From Haematobia irritans (lineage: Eukaryota > Arthropoda > Insecta > Diptera > Muscidae): a stretch of DNA of 64,000 bases. Location of the stretch: positions 34,178,671 through 34,242,670 of the forward strand of contig NC_134399.1 in assembly GCF_050003625.1 (NCBI RefSeq). Reading direction: 5' to 3'. The position numbers and the translations under genes are program-made. The notes under the pieces are model-generated. The model was not told the origin of the DNA. It searched no databases and was given only the letters and a program-made list of their open reading frames with translations. This document shows positions 1 to 11,869 of this stretch, in pieces; position 1 is the stretch's first letter; each line of letters begins with the position of its first letter.

Positions 1-778
1 CATATAAACCGATCCCCCGATTTGGCTTGCGGAGCCTCTAAGAGAAGCAAATTTCATCCGATCCGGCTGAAATTTGTACATGATGTTAGCATATGGTCTC
101 TAATGACCATGCAAAAATTGGTCCATATCGGTCCATAATTATATATAGTCCCCATATAAACCGATCACCAGATTTGACCTTCGGAGCCTCTTGGAAGACC
201 AAAATTCATCTGATTCAGTTGAAATTTGGTACGTGATGTTAATATATGGCCTCAAACACCCGTGCTAAAATTGGTCGATATCGGTCCATAATTATATATA
301 GGCCCCATATAAACCGATCCCCAGATTTGACCTCCGGAGCATCTTGGAAGAGAAAAATTCTTCCCATTCGGTTGACATTTGGTACGTGATGTTAGTATAT
401 AGTATCCAACAACCATGCAGGAATTGGTTCCTATCAGTCCATAATTATATATAGCTCCCATATGAACCGATCGCCAGATTTGACCTACGGTGCCTTTTGG
501 AGAAGCAAAACTCATCCGATCTGGTTGAAATTTGGTACGTGGTGGTAGTATATGATATTTAACAACCATGCCAAAAGTGGTCCATATCTGTCCATAATCA
601 TTTATAGCCCCCATATAAACCGATCCCGAGATTTGGTTTTGGAGCCTCTTGGAGGAGCAAATTTCATCCGAGTGAGTTGAAATTTGTGGATGACAGTCTT
701 TCGTAGAAGTTTCTACACAATCCATGGTGGAGGGTACATAAGATTCGGCCTGGCCGAATTAACGGCGGTATATACTTG
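1..778 (+). mobile_element. DINE-1-like (Helentron-type) element, family A, left part outside window
   Basis: Right part of a non-autonomous element. It holds about four copies of a 153-bp tandem unit (recognisable by GGTTTATATGGGGGCTATA on the reverse strand and GGTCCATAATTATATATAG on this strand), then the subterminal motif ATGGTGGAGGGTAC, a short GC hairpin (TTCGGCC-T-GGCCGAA) and the end TATATACTTG at 778, followed by a T-rich flank. Same terminal structure as the complete copies at 29264-31475 and 45012-47085. Non-coding; open frames in the array arise because 153 is a multiple of three. Confidence 0.75.
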
Positions 779-1690
779 TTTAATATTTGGATGGAGAGGA
801 GGAACTTCATCTTGCTTGACTTTTTGAAAATTGGTCTTTAGTTCTCCGATTTGCTTCAAATTTTCAGGGAAGGTTAGCGGTGGCCATTAGACAAAGGTCA
901 TCTATTTAATTTGTAGATATATCCTTTTTTTAAAGGGCAGTGAAAACAAAATAAAATTCTCCGAATTACTAGAAATTTACAGGGAAGATTGGGTTTGACC
1001 ACTAGACAAAGATTAATTTTTCAATATTTGGTCGTAGAGAGGAACTTCCTCTTGTCCCATATTTATTAAAAGTAGACCTAAGTTCTGATTTGCTTGAATG
1101 TTTCAGGAACGGTTAGGGGTGGTCATTAGATAAAGTTGAGCTACTTTATTTTTCAATATTTGGTCGGGGAGGGGGACCTCCCCTTTGTCCTAAGATTCAC
1201 CGATTTAGTTGAAAGTTACTGAAGATGTGGAAGGCAGTTATGAAATTAATATGGGGGGTGCCTGAAAGTTAAGGGAGGTCACTAGACAAAAAATCCCTAC
1301 TGGATTTTTCGATGTTTAATCACGGAAGAAGACGTCTTATAACAAAATCTAAACTTCTCCGACTTAGTTGAAATTTAAGTGGGAGAAGGTGCATCCGGAG
1401 AAGGAATATGATCACCCCCGTGAACATGATACCTGTTTGCCACACCCATGTTATTAAAAAATTATGTATTTGATTTCGGCCACCATGTATAAAAAAAACA
1501 TTTCTACGGCAAAAATGTTGCCACAGTCCATGAATAACACTTTGCTCTTTAAACATGTTTGGGGTGATCATATTCCTTCTCCGAGTGTATATGGTTTTGC
1601 GATATCTGGTCGAGGAAGGGGAATTCCCCTTTTTGAATAGTGAAAAATGTAAACATCTTCGATTTACTAGGAATTTATAGGGAACGTCGA
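779..1690. repeat. Degenerate ~120-130-bp tandem repeat
   Basis: Five to six diverged copies of a unit that includes TTGGTCGNGGAGGGGGAACTTCC-like text, a stretch like CCGATTTGCTTGAAATTT, and GGTGGCCATTAGACAAAG. Copies begin near 785, 905, 1020, 1145, 1300 and 1595. Spacing is irregular and divergence is high, so this is an old array. It was later split by the 188-bp palindromic element at 1396-1583. No coding potential seen. Confidence 0.5.
1396..1583. mobile_element. 188-bp MITE with 23-bp perfect terminal inverted repeats
   Basis: The ends are exact inverted copies: CGGAGAAGGAATATGATCAC plus CCC at the left and the complement at 1561-1583. The interior is non-coding. A related terminus (AGAGAAGGAATATGATCACC) occurs at 52040-52060, supporting a dispersed family. 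No clear target duplication is visible; the flanks are GTGCATC and AGTGTAT. Confidence 0.65.
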
Positions 1691-2485
1691 AATATTCTGT
1701 GGGGGATATGATTGGCTAAGTTAACGCAAAATGTTCTAAAAAGTTGACATCGACGTAAATGTGACATTTTTTAACAAATAGTCTCTAATTTTCAAAACTC
1801 ATTCCAAAAATCAGGATGGTGCAGTGATGCAGTTCCGGTTCGGCTAGTTTTAATATAATGTAAATTTAATTTAATTTATATGTTTTGGTATTCAATTTAA
1901 TTTAAATTATATTTTTAGAATTTTTATATTATTTTTATATTAATTTAATTGAACTTAGATTCCTTTATTTAGGCTTATTAACTACATTTTAATTTAATTC
2001 AATTTAAAAAAATGGCATTAAAATTTTCTACCAACCAATATCAGCTCGAATTTTTACTTCCTGTACTTGGCATAATTTCAATTCTGAAATTATGTTTGTT
2101 TAATTGAACCATCTTTGTTCCAATTTATGACTGTGCCCATGTGTGTGTCCCAAAATCATCCTTTATAACATAGTAAAGTACAGACATACACCACCTGTAT
2201 GTACACTAGCGACCTCTGCTGCCAAATACATTTGCTATAAAAAGTTTATGGCAAAAAAAAGCTTAAGCAAGCTAATATCAGGACATACGAACTAACATGG
2301 GTACCTCGTATTAATGTGCTGTTAATATGCGAACTTGTGAGTACGTATGAATTATGGCCACATGATGTAGTCCTGGAAAGGATAGTTATGGAATTGTTCA
2401 TAAAAATTGCAAAGTTCCTGAATTTTATTCCATTAATTTCAACAAGAAAAAATATTTTATTTATTGTATTCTTGATGTTTTGGTA
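1691..2485. other. AT-rich stretch, nothing recognised
   Basis: Roughly 800 bases of low-GC sequence with stop codons in all frames. It contains no repeat unit shared with the rest of the window that I can see and no coding or RNA-gene signature. Confidence 0.4.
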
Positions 2486-2489
2486 GATT

Positions 2490-3205
2490 TTGAGAAATAT
2501 TCTTTTCCATCTTTTTCTATAGAAATAAAATTTTGATAAAATATTTTATAGAAATAAAATTTTGACAAAATTTTCTCTAGAAATAAAATTTTGACAACAT
2601 TTTCTATAGAACTAAAATTTTTACGAAATTTTCTATAGAAACAAACTTTTGACAAAATTTTCTATAGAAATAAAATTTTGACAAAATTTTCTATAGAAAT
2701 AAAATTGTGACAAAATTTTCTATAGACACAAAACTTCTGACAAAATTTTCTATAGAGATAAAATTTTGATAAAATTTTCTATAGAAAGAAAATTTTGACA
2801 AAATTTTCTATAGAAAAAAACATTTGACAAAATTTTCTATAGAAATAAATTGTTAATAAAATTTTTTATATGCAAAAACATTTTGACAAAATTTTCTAAT
2901 ATAGTTTAAATATAACGTAAATTTGATAAAAATTAATTTAATTTGACAACATTTTCTATAGAAATAAAATTTTGACAAAGTTTTCTATAGAAAAAAAATT
3001 TTGACAAAGTTTTCTATAGAAATAAAATTTTGACAAAATTTTCTATAGAAATAAAGTTTCGACAAAATTTTCTATAGAAATAAAATTTTGACAAAATTTT
3101 CTATAGAAATAAAATTTTGACAAAATTTTCTATAGAAATACAATTTTGACAAAATTTTCTATAGAAATAAAATTTTGACAAAATTTTCTATAGAAATAAA
3201 AATTT
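2490..3205 (+). repeat. 29-bp minisatellite (ATTTTGACAAAATTTTCTAT + AGAAATAAA)
   Basis: About 24 tandem copies of a 29-bp unit. Each contains TTTCTATAGAAA, a perfect 12-bp palindrome, and TTTTGACAAAA. Copies diverge by point changes and 1-bp indels. The array abuts the hairpin end of the DINE-like copy that starts at 3208. Long reading frames rich in Phe/Tyr/Lys across it come from the 87-bp (3 x 29) period and are not genes. Confidence 0.85.
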
Positions 3206-3207
3206 GA

Positions 3208-4280
3208 CGTATGGCCGTAAGTTCGGCCAGGCTGAATCTTATGTACCCTCCACCATGGATTGCGTAGAAAGTTCTACGAAAGTTCCACAATCGAATTACT
3301 TGGGTTGTGGTATCTTATATCGTTTTCTAAATTGTGAGTTAGTCCATACGTGTTATATATTAGACAAAAAAGGTATGTGTAGGTAAGTCTACAAATAATT
3401 ACCAATCGATATGGACTTTTGCACGGTACGTAGGGAGCCAGAATTGAAATATGGGGGTCGCTTATATGGGGGCTATATACAATTAGGAACTTGATATGGA
3501 CCAATTTTTGTGTGAATGGGGATCGATTTATCTGAGAGCTATATATAACTATAGACCGATATGGACCTAGTTCGGCATGGATGTTAACGGCCATATGCTA
3601 GCACAATGTACCAAATTTCAACTGGCTTAGATGAAATTTGCTCCTCCAAGAGGCTCCAAAACCAAATCTCGGGATCAGTTTATATGGGGGCTATATATGA
3701 TTATGGACTGATATGGACCACTTTTGGCATGGTTGTTAAGTATCATATACTACCACCACGTACCAAATTTCAACCAGATCGGATGAATTTTGCTTTTCCA
3801 AAAGGCACCGGAGGTCAAATCTGGGGGTTATATATAATTATGGACTGATATGAACCAATTCCTGCATGGTTGTTGGATACCATATACTAACATCACGTAC
3901 CAAATTTCAACCATATCGTATGAATTTTGCTCTTCCAAGGGGCTCCGGAGGTCAAATATGGGGATCGGTTTATATGGGGGCTACATATAATTATGGACCG
4001 ATATGGACCAATTCCTGAATGGTTGTTAGAGACCATATACTAACACCATGTACCAAATTTCAGCCGGATCGGATGAAATTTGCTTCTCTTAGAGGCTCCG
4101 AAAGCCAAATTGTGGGATCGGTTTATATGGGGGCTATATATAATTATGGACCGGACATGCTCAGATCGAGTCAGAATTTCACCACGACCCAGAATATATA
4201 TACTTTATGGGGTTTTAGAGCAATATTTCGATGTGTTACAAACGGAATGACAAAGTTAATATACCTATGGTGGAGGGTAT
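3208..4280 (-). mobile_element. DINE-1-like element, family A
   Basis: The left end carries the hairpin text (GGCCGTAAGTTCGGCC then GGCTGAA) and GTACCCTCCACCATGG. The core has about four 153-bp units. The right end has the conserved block TTACAAACGGAATGACAAAG and closes with GGTGGAGGGTATA. The first bases of the consensus end (CAAGTATATAC) are replaced by TTTGACGTAT, so the hairpin end is slightly truncated against the minisatellite. Only about 75 bp of the usual block before the terminal GGGTATA remains after the array, so it is internally deleted there. Confidence 0.75.
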
Positions 4281-4282
4281 AA

Positions 4283-5585
4283 CAAGTATATACAGTAGTA
4301 AGTTCGGCCGGGCCGAATCTTAAATACCCACCACCATGAATCATTCTAGAAGCCAAAGAAATAAAGTCGGGAGATCGGTCTATATGGCGGCTATACCAAA
4401 CATGGAACGATAGGCACCATTTGCGACACATCTATTTGTGATCTTAAAATACCTCTAGATATTCAATTTCAAGCAAATCGGCTAGAAAATATAGTCTTTA
4501 GATGCCCAAGAAGTAAAATCGGGAGATCGGTCTATATGAGGGTTATACCAGAAAATAGACGGATACACCTCAATTTCGGCACACCTACTTGTGGTCATAA
4601 AATACTTCTAGATTTCAAATTTCAGGCAAACAGAATAGTAAATACAGTTTCTAGAAGCTCAAGAAATAAAATCGGTCTATATGGGGACTATACCAAAACA
4701 TGGCCCGATACGGATCATTTTGGACACACCTCTTTATGGTCCTAAAATGTCTTTAGATTTTCAATTTCAGGCAAATCGGATAGAAAATACAGTTTCTAGA
4801 CGCCCAAGAAGCAAAATCGGGAGATTGGTCTACATGAGGGTTATACCAAAAAATGGACCGATACACCTCAATTTCGGCACCCCTCTTTGCGGTCCTAAAA
4901 TACCTCTAGATTTTCAATTTCAAATCGGATAGAAAATACAGTTTCTAGACGCCCAAGAAGCAAAGTAGGGAGATCGGTATATATGGGGGCTATACCAAAA
5001 CATGGACCTATTCGGACCATTTTTGACACACCTATTTGTGGTCCCAAAATACCTCTAGATTTCCAATTTCAGGCCAATCGGATAGTAAATACAGTTTATA
5101 GAAGCCCAAGAATTAAAATCGGGAGATCGGTCTATATGGAGGCTATACCAAAACATGGACCGATACGGACCATTTTCGACACACCTATTTATGGTCCTAA
5201 AATACCTCTAGATTTCCAATTTCAGGCAAATTGGATAAAAAATACGGTTTCTATAAGCCCAAGATCCCAAATCGGGAAGTCGGTTTATATGGGGACTATA
5301 TCAAAACTTTGACCGATATAGCCCATCTTCGAACTTGACCTGCCTGCAAACAAAAAACGAATCTATGCCAAATTCCAGGACGATAGCGCCATTATTGAAG
5401 GCTGTAGCGTGATTACAACAAACAGACAGACAGACGGACAGACGGACATGCTTATATCGTCTTAGAATTTCTCCCTGATCAAGAATATATATACTTTATA
5501 TAGTCGGAAATCGATATTTTGATGTGTTACAAACGGAATGACAAACTTATTATACCCCCATCACCATTCTATTGTGGTGGGTATA
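4283..5585 (-). mobile_element. DINE-1-like element, family B
   Basis: Complete copy with the same plan as family A but different sequence: CAAGTATATACAGTAG, hairpin GTTCGGCC-G-GGCCGAA and ATACCCACCACCATGA at the left; six to seven tandem units of 145-153 bp; then GACAGACGGACAGACGGACA, CTGATCAAGAATATATATAC and a terminal GTGGTGGGTATA. The CTGATCAAGAATATATATA text matches, from memory, the conserved left region of Drosophila DINE-1 on the opposite strand. It lies directly next to the family A copy ending at 4280, two bases apart. Non-coding. Confidence 0.8.
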
Positions 5586-7440
5586 AAAAATTGTCAAAAA
5601 ATTAAAATAGCCAAGAAACATGATTGAAAACTTCAAATAAAAAGATTTTTTAAATTTGGTAGATTTGTGGTAAAATTTTCTTCAAATTTTGGTACATTAT
5701 TTTTGGTACGAGTGGCAACCGTGGTTATATTTCGAAATATTGGTAATTGTGAAATTTGTGCTTACTCGTCTGGCATGTCCTTACAAAATGCCTTTCTTTC
5801 AGAAGGGTTACGAAAGTACGAGCTTGACTTGACCTAGGATTTCGTGTTAAAAGGAGCCTATCTTGAAAAAGTTACCATTTAACTTTTAATATAGTTGACA
5901 TTTTTTTCTATTTTTAGGACGTTTTTAAATGAACAATGTACTTTTTGTACTATTTTAGTACAGTTTTAGATAGGTACTTTACCTTGTTACCTCAACGACA
6001 TACTTGGAACTTTTTTGTACCCTCCATCATACATATTTTGATTGTTATAACTTTTTGCAATATATTTCACAGTTTTCGTGGGGTCCAGATCCAAAATCAA
6101 ATTTGTTATTCAACTTTAGAAATAAAAAAACAAAAAGGCACTAACACACCACCATAAATAACGGAACTTACATATGCTACAAATTGTTTTTTTGTTGTCT
6201 CTCGTCATGTTCTCATTCTTGGCACTTGTTTTCATTTAATTGGAAAACTTAACGTGAAAATAAGGAAATGATATAATTTTAATTTCTTTCTGACACAAAG
6301 ACCGAATGAGCCAACGAGTTGTGAGTAAAATGTTTAAAACATATTAACAAAAAATAAAAAAACGCACATGAAACAAATGCGACAACTAAAGCTACAAAAA
6401 AAAATTCGCACAACTCAAAATTGTCAACTGTAGCCTTTATTTTTTGTTTGGAACACTCTTATAGCAACAACAACAAGAACAATTCCCAAAGATGAGGGGC
6501 ACACATATGTAGAGGACTAAAGCCAAGTTCTCTTTCAAGCACAAGAATAAACTCGCAGTGTGGGTGTATGTGAGAGAGTCTCCCATCTCTCATGGTCTTA
6601 TGAATAACGATGTGTTTTTTATTGTTTTGGTGATGGCTTAACACATGTATACAAATCGGCCTCTCATGATGAGGGGTGATTGTAAGGCCATATATGTGAC
6701 TGGGTGTGCGTGTGGGCCTTTGGTTGTGATTTGACTTTATTTTTAATTTTAATTACATTTAAACAAAAGTAATGTTCAAATTAAAATCTTAACGGTGATT
6801 TGCTCATTTAGTGTTGCAAGTTATCAAGGCTGCTTAAGAATTATATACAATTATACACTCAAATGAATACAAAGCGTGCAGAAGCCTATGGTGTACATTG
6901 GGTCGTTTTGAAATTCTCAATACAAACTGACACCAATATCCTGTAAATCGTACGAAAACTCATTCGAAAGAAAAAAGTCTTGATCACTGTTGGCACTCGT
7001 GCCAAAAATAATCTACCAAAATTTGAAGAAAATGTTACCAAAAATTTGCAATATTATATATAATGATTATCCTATTAGCGAAAACTTTTTCGGAGTATAA
7101 ATATGCATTGTAAATGTGTCAAGTTACATGTTCTTCAAAAAGAGAGAAGTTACAAAACGGACCAACACGAAAATTAAAATTTTAAACATATGGAATACCC
7201 AGCAAAAAAATTTGGAAATAGTTCTAAAGCCACAACTTTAAAAGCATTTCCAAATATGTTCTCCCAAAAATATTCTTTATTTCATTATACAGGAAGATAT
7301 TTTAATCCAATTTTTATAACATGCTTTTTTCATATTTTTAATGGGTAATTTTAATTTTTTTTGTTTCAAATAGATTAAAAATGGAGTAAGAATTAACAAA
7401 ATGGTACTTTTTTTGGTCGAAAAAATGCCAAATCCATTCT
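5586..7440. other. Unclassified DNA with ~60-bp inverted arms and a dispersed repeat
   Basis: No gene recognised. Two arms, 5667-5725 and 6986-7049, are inverted copies of each other (shared text AAAATTTTCTTCAAATTTTGG and a CGAGTG-GCAACC-like end), about 1.26 kb apart, and may bound an old element. From 7198 a block beginning CCCAGCAAAAAA, then GTTCTAAAG and ACAACTTTAAAAGCA, recurs at 9632-9890 inside the hAT-like element there. The intervening sequence is AT-rich with no convincing coding frame. Confidence 0.4.
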
Positions 7441-7444
7441 AGAA

Positions 7445-9352
7445 CAAGTATATACGGCCGTAAGTTCGGCCAGGCCGAAGCTTATGTACCTTCCACCATG
7501 GATTACGTAGAAAGTTCTTCTAAAACCTGCCATCCACAATCGAATTACTTGGGTTGCGGTAACGCTTGCCAATGGCAAGGTATCTTAAAACCTTCTAACA
7601 CCGTCTTCTATATTATAAGTCCATACGTGGTATATATTAAATTAAAAAAGACCGATTAAATACGTATATAATTCAGTTTGACAAAATTTTCTATAGAAAT
7701 GAAATTTTGACAAAATTTTCTATAGAAATAAAATTTTGACAAATTTTCTATAGAAATAAAGTTTTGACAAAATTTTCTATAGAAATGAAATTTTAACAAA
7801 ATTTTTATAAAAATGAAATTTTAACAAAATTTTCTATAGAAATAAAATTTTGAAAAAAATTTCTATAGATATAAAATTTTGACAAAAATTTCTATATATT
7901 TTTCTATATAAAATTTTGGTAGATTTTTTTTGGCTCGAGTGGCAACCATGATTATAAACCGATATGGACCAATTTTTGTGTGATTGGGGATCGGCTATAT
8001 ATAACTATAGACCGATATGGACCAATTTTGAAATGGTTGTTAGCGGCCACATACTAACACCACGTTCCAAATTTGAACCGGATCGGATGAATTTTCCTCC
8101 CCCAAGAGGCTCCGGAGGTCAAATCTGGAGAACGGTTTATATGGAGGCTATGCATAATTATAGACCGATATGGACCATTCTGGCACGGTTCTTAGAGAAC
8201 ATATACTATATGTTCCAAATTTCAACCAGATCGGATGAAATTTGCTTCTCTTAGAGGCTCCGCAAGCCAAATCTGGGGATCGGTTTATATGGGGGTTATA
8301 TATAATTATGAACCCATGTGGAGCAATTTTTGCATGGTTGTTTGAGACCATATACCAACATCATGCACCAAATTTCAGCAGGATCGGATGAAATTTGCTT
8401 TTCTTTGAGGCTCCGCAAGCCAAATCTGGGAATCGGTTTATATGGGGGCTATATATTATTATGGACCAATGTGGACCAATTTTAGCATTGTTGTTAGAGG
8501 CCATATACCAACACCATGTACCTAATTTCAGCCGGATCGGATTAAATTTGCTTCTGTTTGAGGCTCCGCAAGCCAAATCTGGGGATCGGTTTATATAGGG
8601 GCTATATATAATTATGGACCGTTGTGGACCAATTTTTGCATGGTTGTTAGAGACCATATTCCAAAACCATGTACCAAATTTCAGCCGGATCTGATGAAAT
8701 TTGCTTTTCTTTGAGGCTCCGCAAGCCAAATCTGGAAATCGGTATTATATGGGGGCTATATATAATTATGGACCGATGGGAACCAATTATTGCGTGGTTA
8801 TTAGAGACCATATACCAACACCATGTACGAAATTTCAGCCGGATTGGATGAAATATGCTTCTCTTAGAGTCTCCGCAAGCCAAATCTGGGGATCGGTTTA
8901 TATGGGGGCTATACGTAAATGTGGACCGATATGGCCCATTTGCAATACCATCCGACCTACATCAATAACAACTACTTGTGCCAAGTTTCATTCGATCCGA
9001 TAGCGGATCGGATGAAATTTGCTTCTCTTAGGGCAATCGCAAGCCAAATTTGGGGGTCCGTTTATATGGGGGCTATACGTAAAAGTGGACCGATATGGCC
9101 CATTTGCAATACCATCCGACCTACATCAATAACAACTACTTGTGCCAAGTTTCAAGTCGGTAGCTTGTTTCGTTCGGAAGTTAGCGTGATTTCAACAGAC
9201 GGACGGACGGACGGACGGACATGCTCAGATCGACTCAGAATTTCACCACGACCCAGAATATATATACTATATGGGGTCTTAGAGCAATATTTCGATGTGT
9301 TACAAACGGAATGACAAAGTTAATATACCCCCATACTATGATGGAGGGTATA
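7445..9352 (-). mobile_element. DINE-1-like element, family A, full length
   Basis: Starts CAAGTATATACGGCCG with the hairpin, then CATTAGTA-like leader and a short 29-bp array (7675-7915). GGCTCGAGTGGCAACCATG follows at about 7932. Next comes a 153-bp array (repeat marks near 8281, 8434, 8587, 8740 and 8894), then a tail with GACGGACGGACGGACGGACA, TTTCACCACGACCCAGAATA and the terminal GGAGGGTATA. A segment around 9000-9150 duplicates the GTGCCAAGTTTCA block. No protein is encoded. Confidence 0.85.
7675..7915 (+). repeat. 29-bp minisatellite inside DINE-like element
   Basis: About eight copies of the ATTTTGACAAAATTTTCTAT-type unit. It sits between the hairpin leader and the 153-bp array, the same position it has in the copies at 29264-31475, 45012-47085 and 53307-56340. 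Confidence 0.85.
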
Positions 9353-9449
9353 ACAAAAAGAGCCTTATTTATTTGGCACAATTTCACAACATTTTTTAAT
9401 TCACATCCAAAACACTGAATTTGGATCACACCTTAAGAAGTGATGCAAA

Positions 9450-10229
9450 CATTAGCGTAGCTAGACAATTTTCCTAGGGGGGGCTATAGCCCCCCTAGCT
9501 GAAAATTTATAGACTGAACTTATAGGTTCAATTAATGTTTTATTTCATAAAAATGAATAACAATATAGGCATCAAAATAACTCGACAATTAATTTATAAT
9601 AAAGCAACTAAAAGTAGTTCCACACTTTTCCCAGCAAAAATTGGGAGTTGTTCTAAAGGCACAACTTTAAAAGCACTTCCAAAAATGTCCTCACAAAGAA
9701 GTTAATTATTTTAACTACACAGGAAGTTTTTTTACTTCATTTGTTTCATATTTTAATGCGTAATTTTTTGTTTTCTTTTAAAAAAGTAAGAATAAATAAA
9801 ATGGTACAAATTATTAAAATTTTGCCACAAAAAATGCTAAATTCATTATAGAAATTTTTATAGAATTTTTGAAAATATTCGAGGGAAAACGTTTCAAACA
9901 AGCGTTAGAATGCATTAAAAATCATAAAAAATATAAAAATTAATTATTTGGGAAAATATAACAAAATTTTTTAATTCACATTCAAAACACTCAACCACAG
10001 ATTTATTTTATAAATATCAGATTTCAAACATTGCCATTGGCAACTGCTACCACAACCAAAGTAATTCGATTGTGCATGAAAGTCTTTAGCGGAACTTTGT
10101 GCGGTTGTATATACTTGATTAATTTTTTAGAAAAATGTAAAATCGTAAATAGGTTTTCAAATTCTGGGGAGGGCTAAAATTTTTCTGGGGGGGTCTAAGC
10201 CCCTCCCCAGAGGCCTTCCTACGCTTATG
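9450..10229. mobile_element. Non-autonomous hAT-like element (780 bp)
   Basis: The termini are imperfect inverted repeats, CATTAGCGTAG at the left and CTACGCTTATG at the right, each followed inward by a G/C-run palindrome (CTAGGGGGGGCTATAGCCCC at 9474 onward). The element is flanked by a perfect 8-bp direct repeat GATGCAAA (9442-9449 and 10230-10237), the size expected for hAT target duplications. The interior carries the CCCAGCAAAAA block shared with 7198-7440 and a decayed DINE-like hairpin-end remnant near 10030-10133. No transposase. Confidence 0.7.
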
Positions 10230-10304
10230 GATGCAAATTCAGTGCAACGGTTGTTGAAATGGTGGACATCCGTCCTATGACAAGCCCATGTTAACTTCAT
10301 CGCA

Positions 10305-10392
10305 GAGAGAAGTTCACCACTGTGGTATCACAATGGACTGAATAGTCTAAGTGAGCCTGATACATCGGGCTGCCACATAACCTAACCTAACC
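10305..10392 (+). mobile_element. 5'-truncated tRNA-SINE with 13-bp target duplication
   Basis: Matches only the last 88 bp of the SINE family (GAGAGAAGTTCACCACTGTG through GATACATCGGGCTGCCAC and an AACCT-repeat tail). It is bounded by TAACTTCATCGCA at 10292-10304 and 10393-10405. The 5' truncation with a 13-bp duplication is the signature of LINE-driven target-primed insertion. Confidence 0.8.
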
Positions 10393-10405
10393 TAACTTCA
10401 TCGCA

Positions 10406-10571
10406 TCTGCGCCAATTGTGCAACACTTCCGAATCCAAAAAGAAAAATTTCACTATTTTTATGGCGACGCTGTTTTTTGCTGGGATATATAGAAAATTTG
10501 GCAAAATTTTGTTTCTATAGAAGATTATGCCAAAATTTTATTTCTATATACAATTTTGTAAACATGTTTTT
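10406..10571. other. Short spacer with remnants of the 29-bp repeat
   Basis: AT-rich DNA. A TTTTTGCTGGG box lies at about 10485, followed by two or three decayed 29-bp units (TTTTATTTCTATA). No gene. Confidence 0.4.
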
Positions 10572-11869
10572 TATACACTCCACCATAGGATGGGGGGTAT
10601 ATTAACTTTGTCATTCCGTTTGTAACACATCGAAATATTGCTCTAAGACCCCATAAAGTATATATATTCTGGGTCGTGGTGAAATTCTGAGTCGATCTGA
10701 GCATGTCCGTCCGTCTGTTGAAATCACGCTAACTTCCGAACGAAACAAGCTATCGACTTGAAACTTGGCACAAGTAGTTGTTATTGATGTAGGTCGGATG
10801 GTATTGCAAATGGGCCATATCGGTCCACTTTTACGTATAGCCCCCATATAAACGGACCCCCAAATTTGGCTTGCGGAGTCTCAAAGAGAAGCAAGTTTCA
10901 TCCGATTCGGCTGAAATTTGGTACGTGGTATTAGTATATGGTCTCTAACAACCATGCAAAAATTGGTCCATCTCGGTCCATAATTATATATAGCCCCCAT
11001 ATAAACCGAATCCCAGATTTGGTTTGCGGATCCTCGAAATTTGGTACATGGTATTAGTATATAGTCTCTAAGAACCATTCAAAAATTGGTCCATATCAGT
11101 CCATAATTATATATAGCCCCTATATAAACCGATCCCCAGATTTGAACTCCGGAGCCACTTGTGTTAATATATGGCCGCTAATAACCATGCCAAAATTGGT
11201 CCATATCGGTCTATAGTTATATATAGCCGATCCCCAATCACACAAAAATTGGTCCATATCGGTTCATAATCATGCTTGCCACTCGAGCAAAAATAATGTA
11301 GCAAAATTTTATTTCTATAGAAAATTTTGTCGAAATTTTATTCCTATAGAAAATTTTGTCAAATTTTATTTCTATAGAAAATTTTGGCAAAATTTTATTT
11401 CTGTAGAAAATGTTATCAAAATTTTAATTCTATAGAGAATGTTGTCAAAATTTTAAATCTTTTGAAAATTTTGTAAAAATTTTATTTCTATAGAATATTT
11501 TGTCGAAATATTATTTCTATAGAAAATTTTGTTAAAATCGTATTTCTATAGAAAATTTTGTCCAAATTTTACTTCTATAGAACATGTCAAAATTTTATTT
11601 TGTCAAAATTTTATTTCTATAGAAAATTTTGTCAAACTTAATTATATACGTATTTAATCGGCCATTTTAAGTTCAATATATACCACGTATGGACTACGTG
11701 GTATATATTACGGTATTAGGAAGTTTTAAGATACCTTGTCATCGGCAAAAGTTACCGCAACCCAAGTAATTCGATTGTGGATGACAGTCTTAAGTAGAAG
11801 TTTCTACGCAATCCATGGTGGAGGGTACATAAGCTTCAGCCTGGCCGAACTTACGGCCGTATATACTTG
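10572..11869 (+). mobile_element. DINE-1-like element, family A
   Basis: Left end TATACACTCCACCATAGGAT, then the conserved left block (TTTGTAACACATCGAAATAT) and CCGTCCGTCTGTTGAAATCA. Only two to three 153-bp units follow, then GCCACTCGAGCAAAAATAAT, a 29-bp array (11283-11640) and the hairpin end, closing in GTATATACTTG before a T-run. The reduced 153-bp array makes it shorter (1.3 kb) than the 2.1-2.2-kb copies. Confidence 0.85.
11283..11640 (-). repeat. 29-bp minisatellite inside DINE-like element
   Basis: About twelve copies in the complementary orientation (TTTTATTTCTATAGAAAATT). Several units have indels or substitutions. Confidence 0.85.

Noticed and set aside
9474..9498. G-run/C-run palindrome as a terminator
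   Set aside because: It is subterminal to a hAT-like element with a matching block at the other end; rho-independent terminators are bacterial and this is a fly-like sequence.
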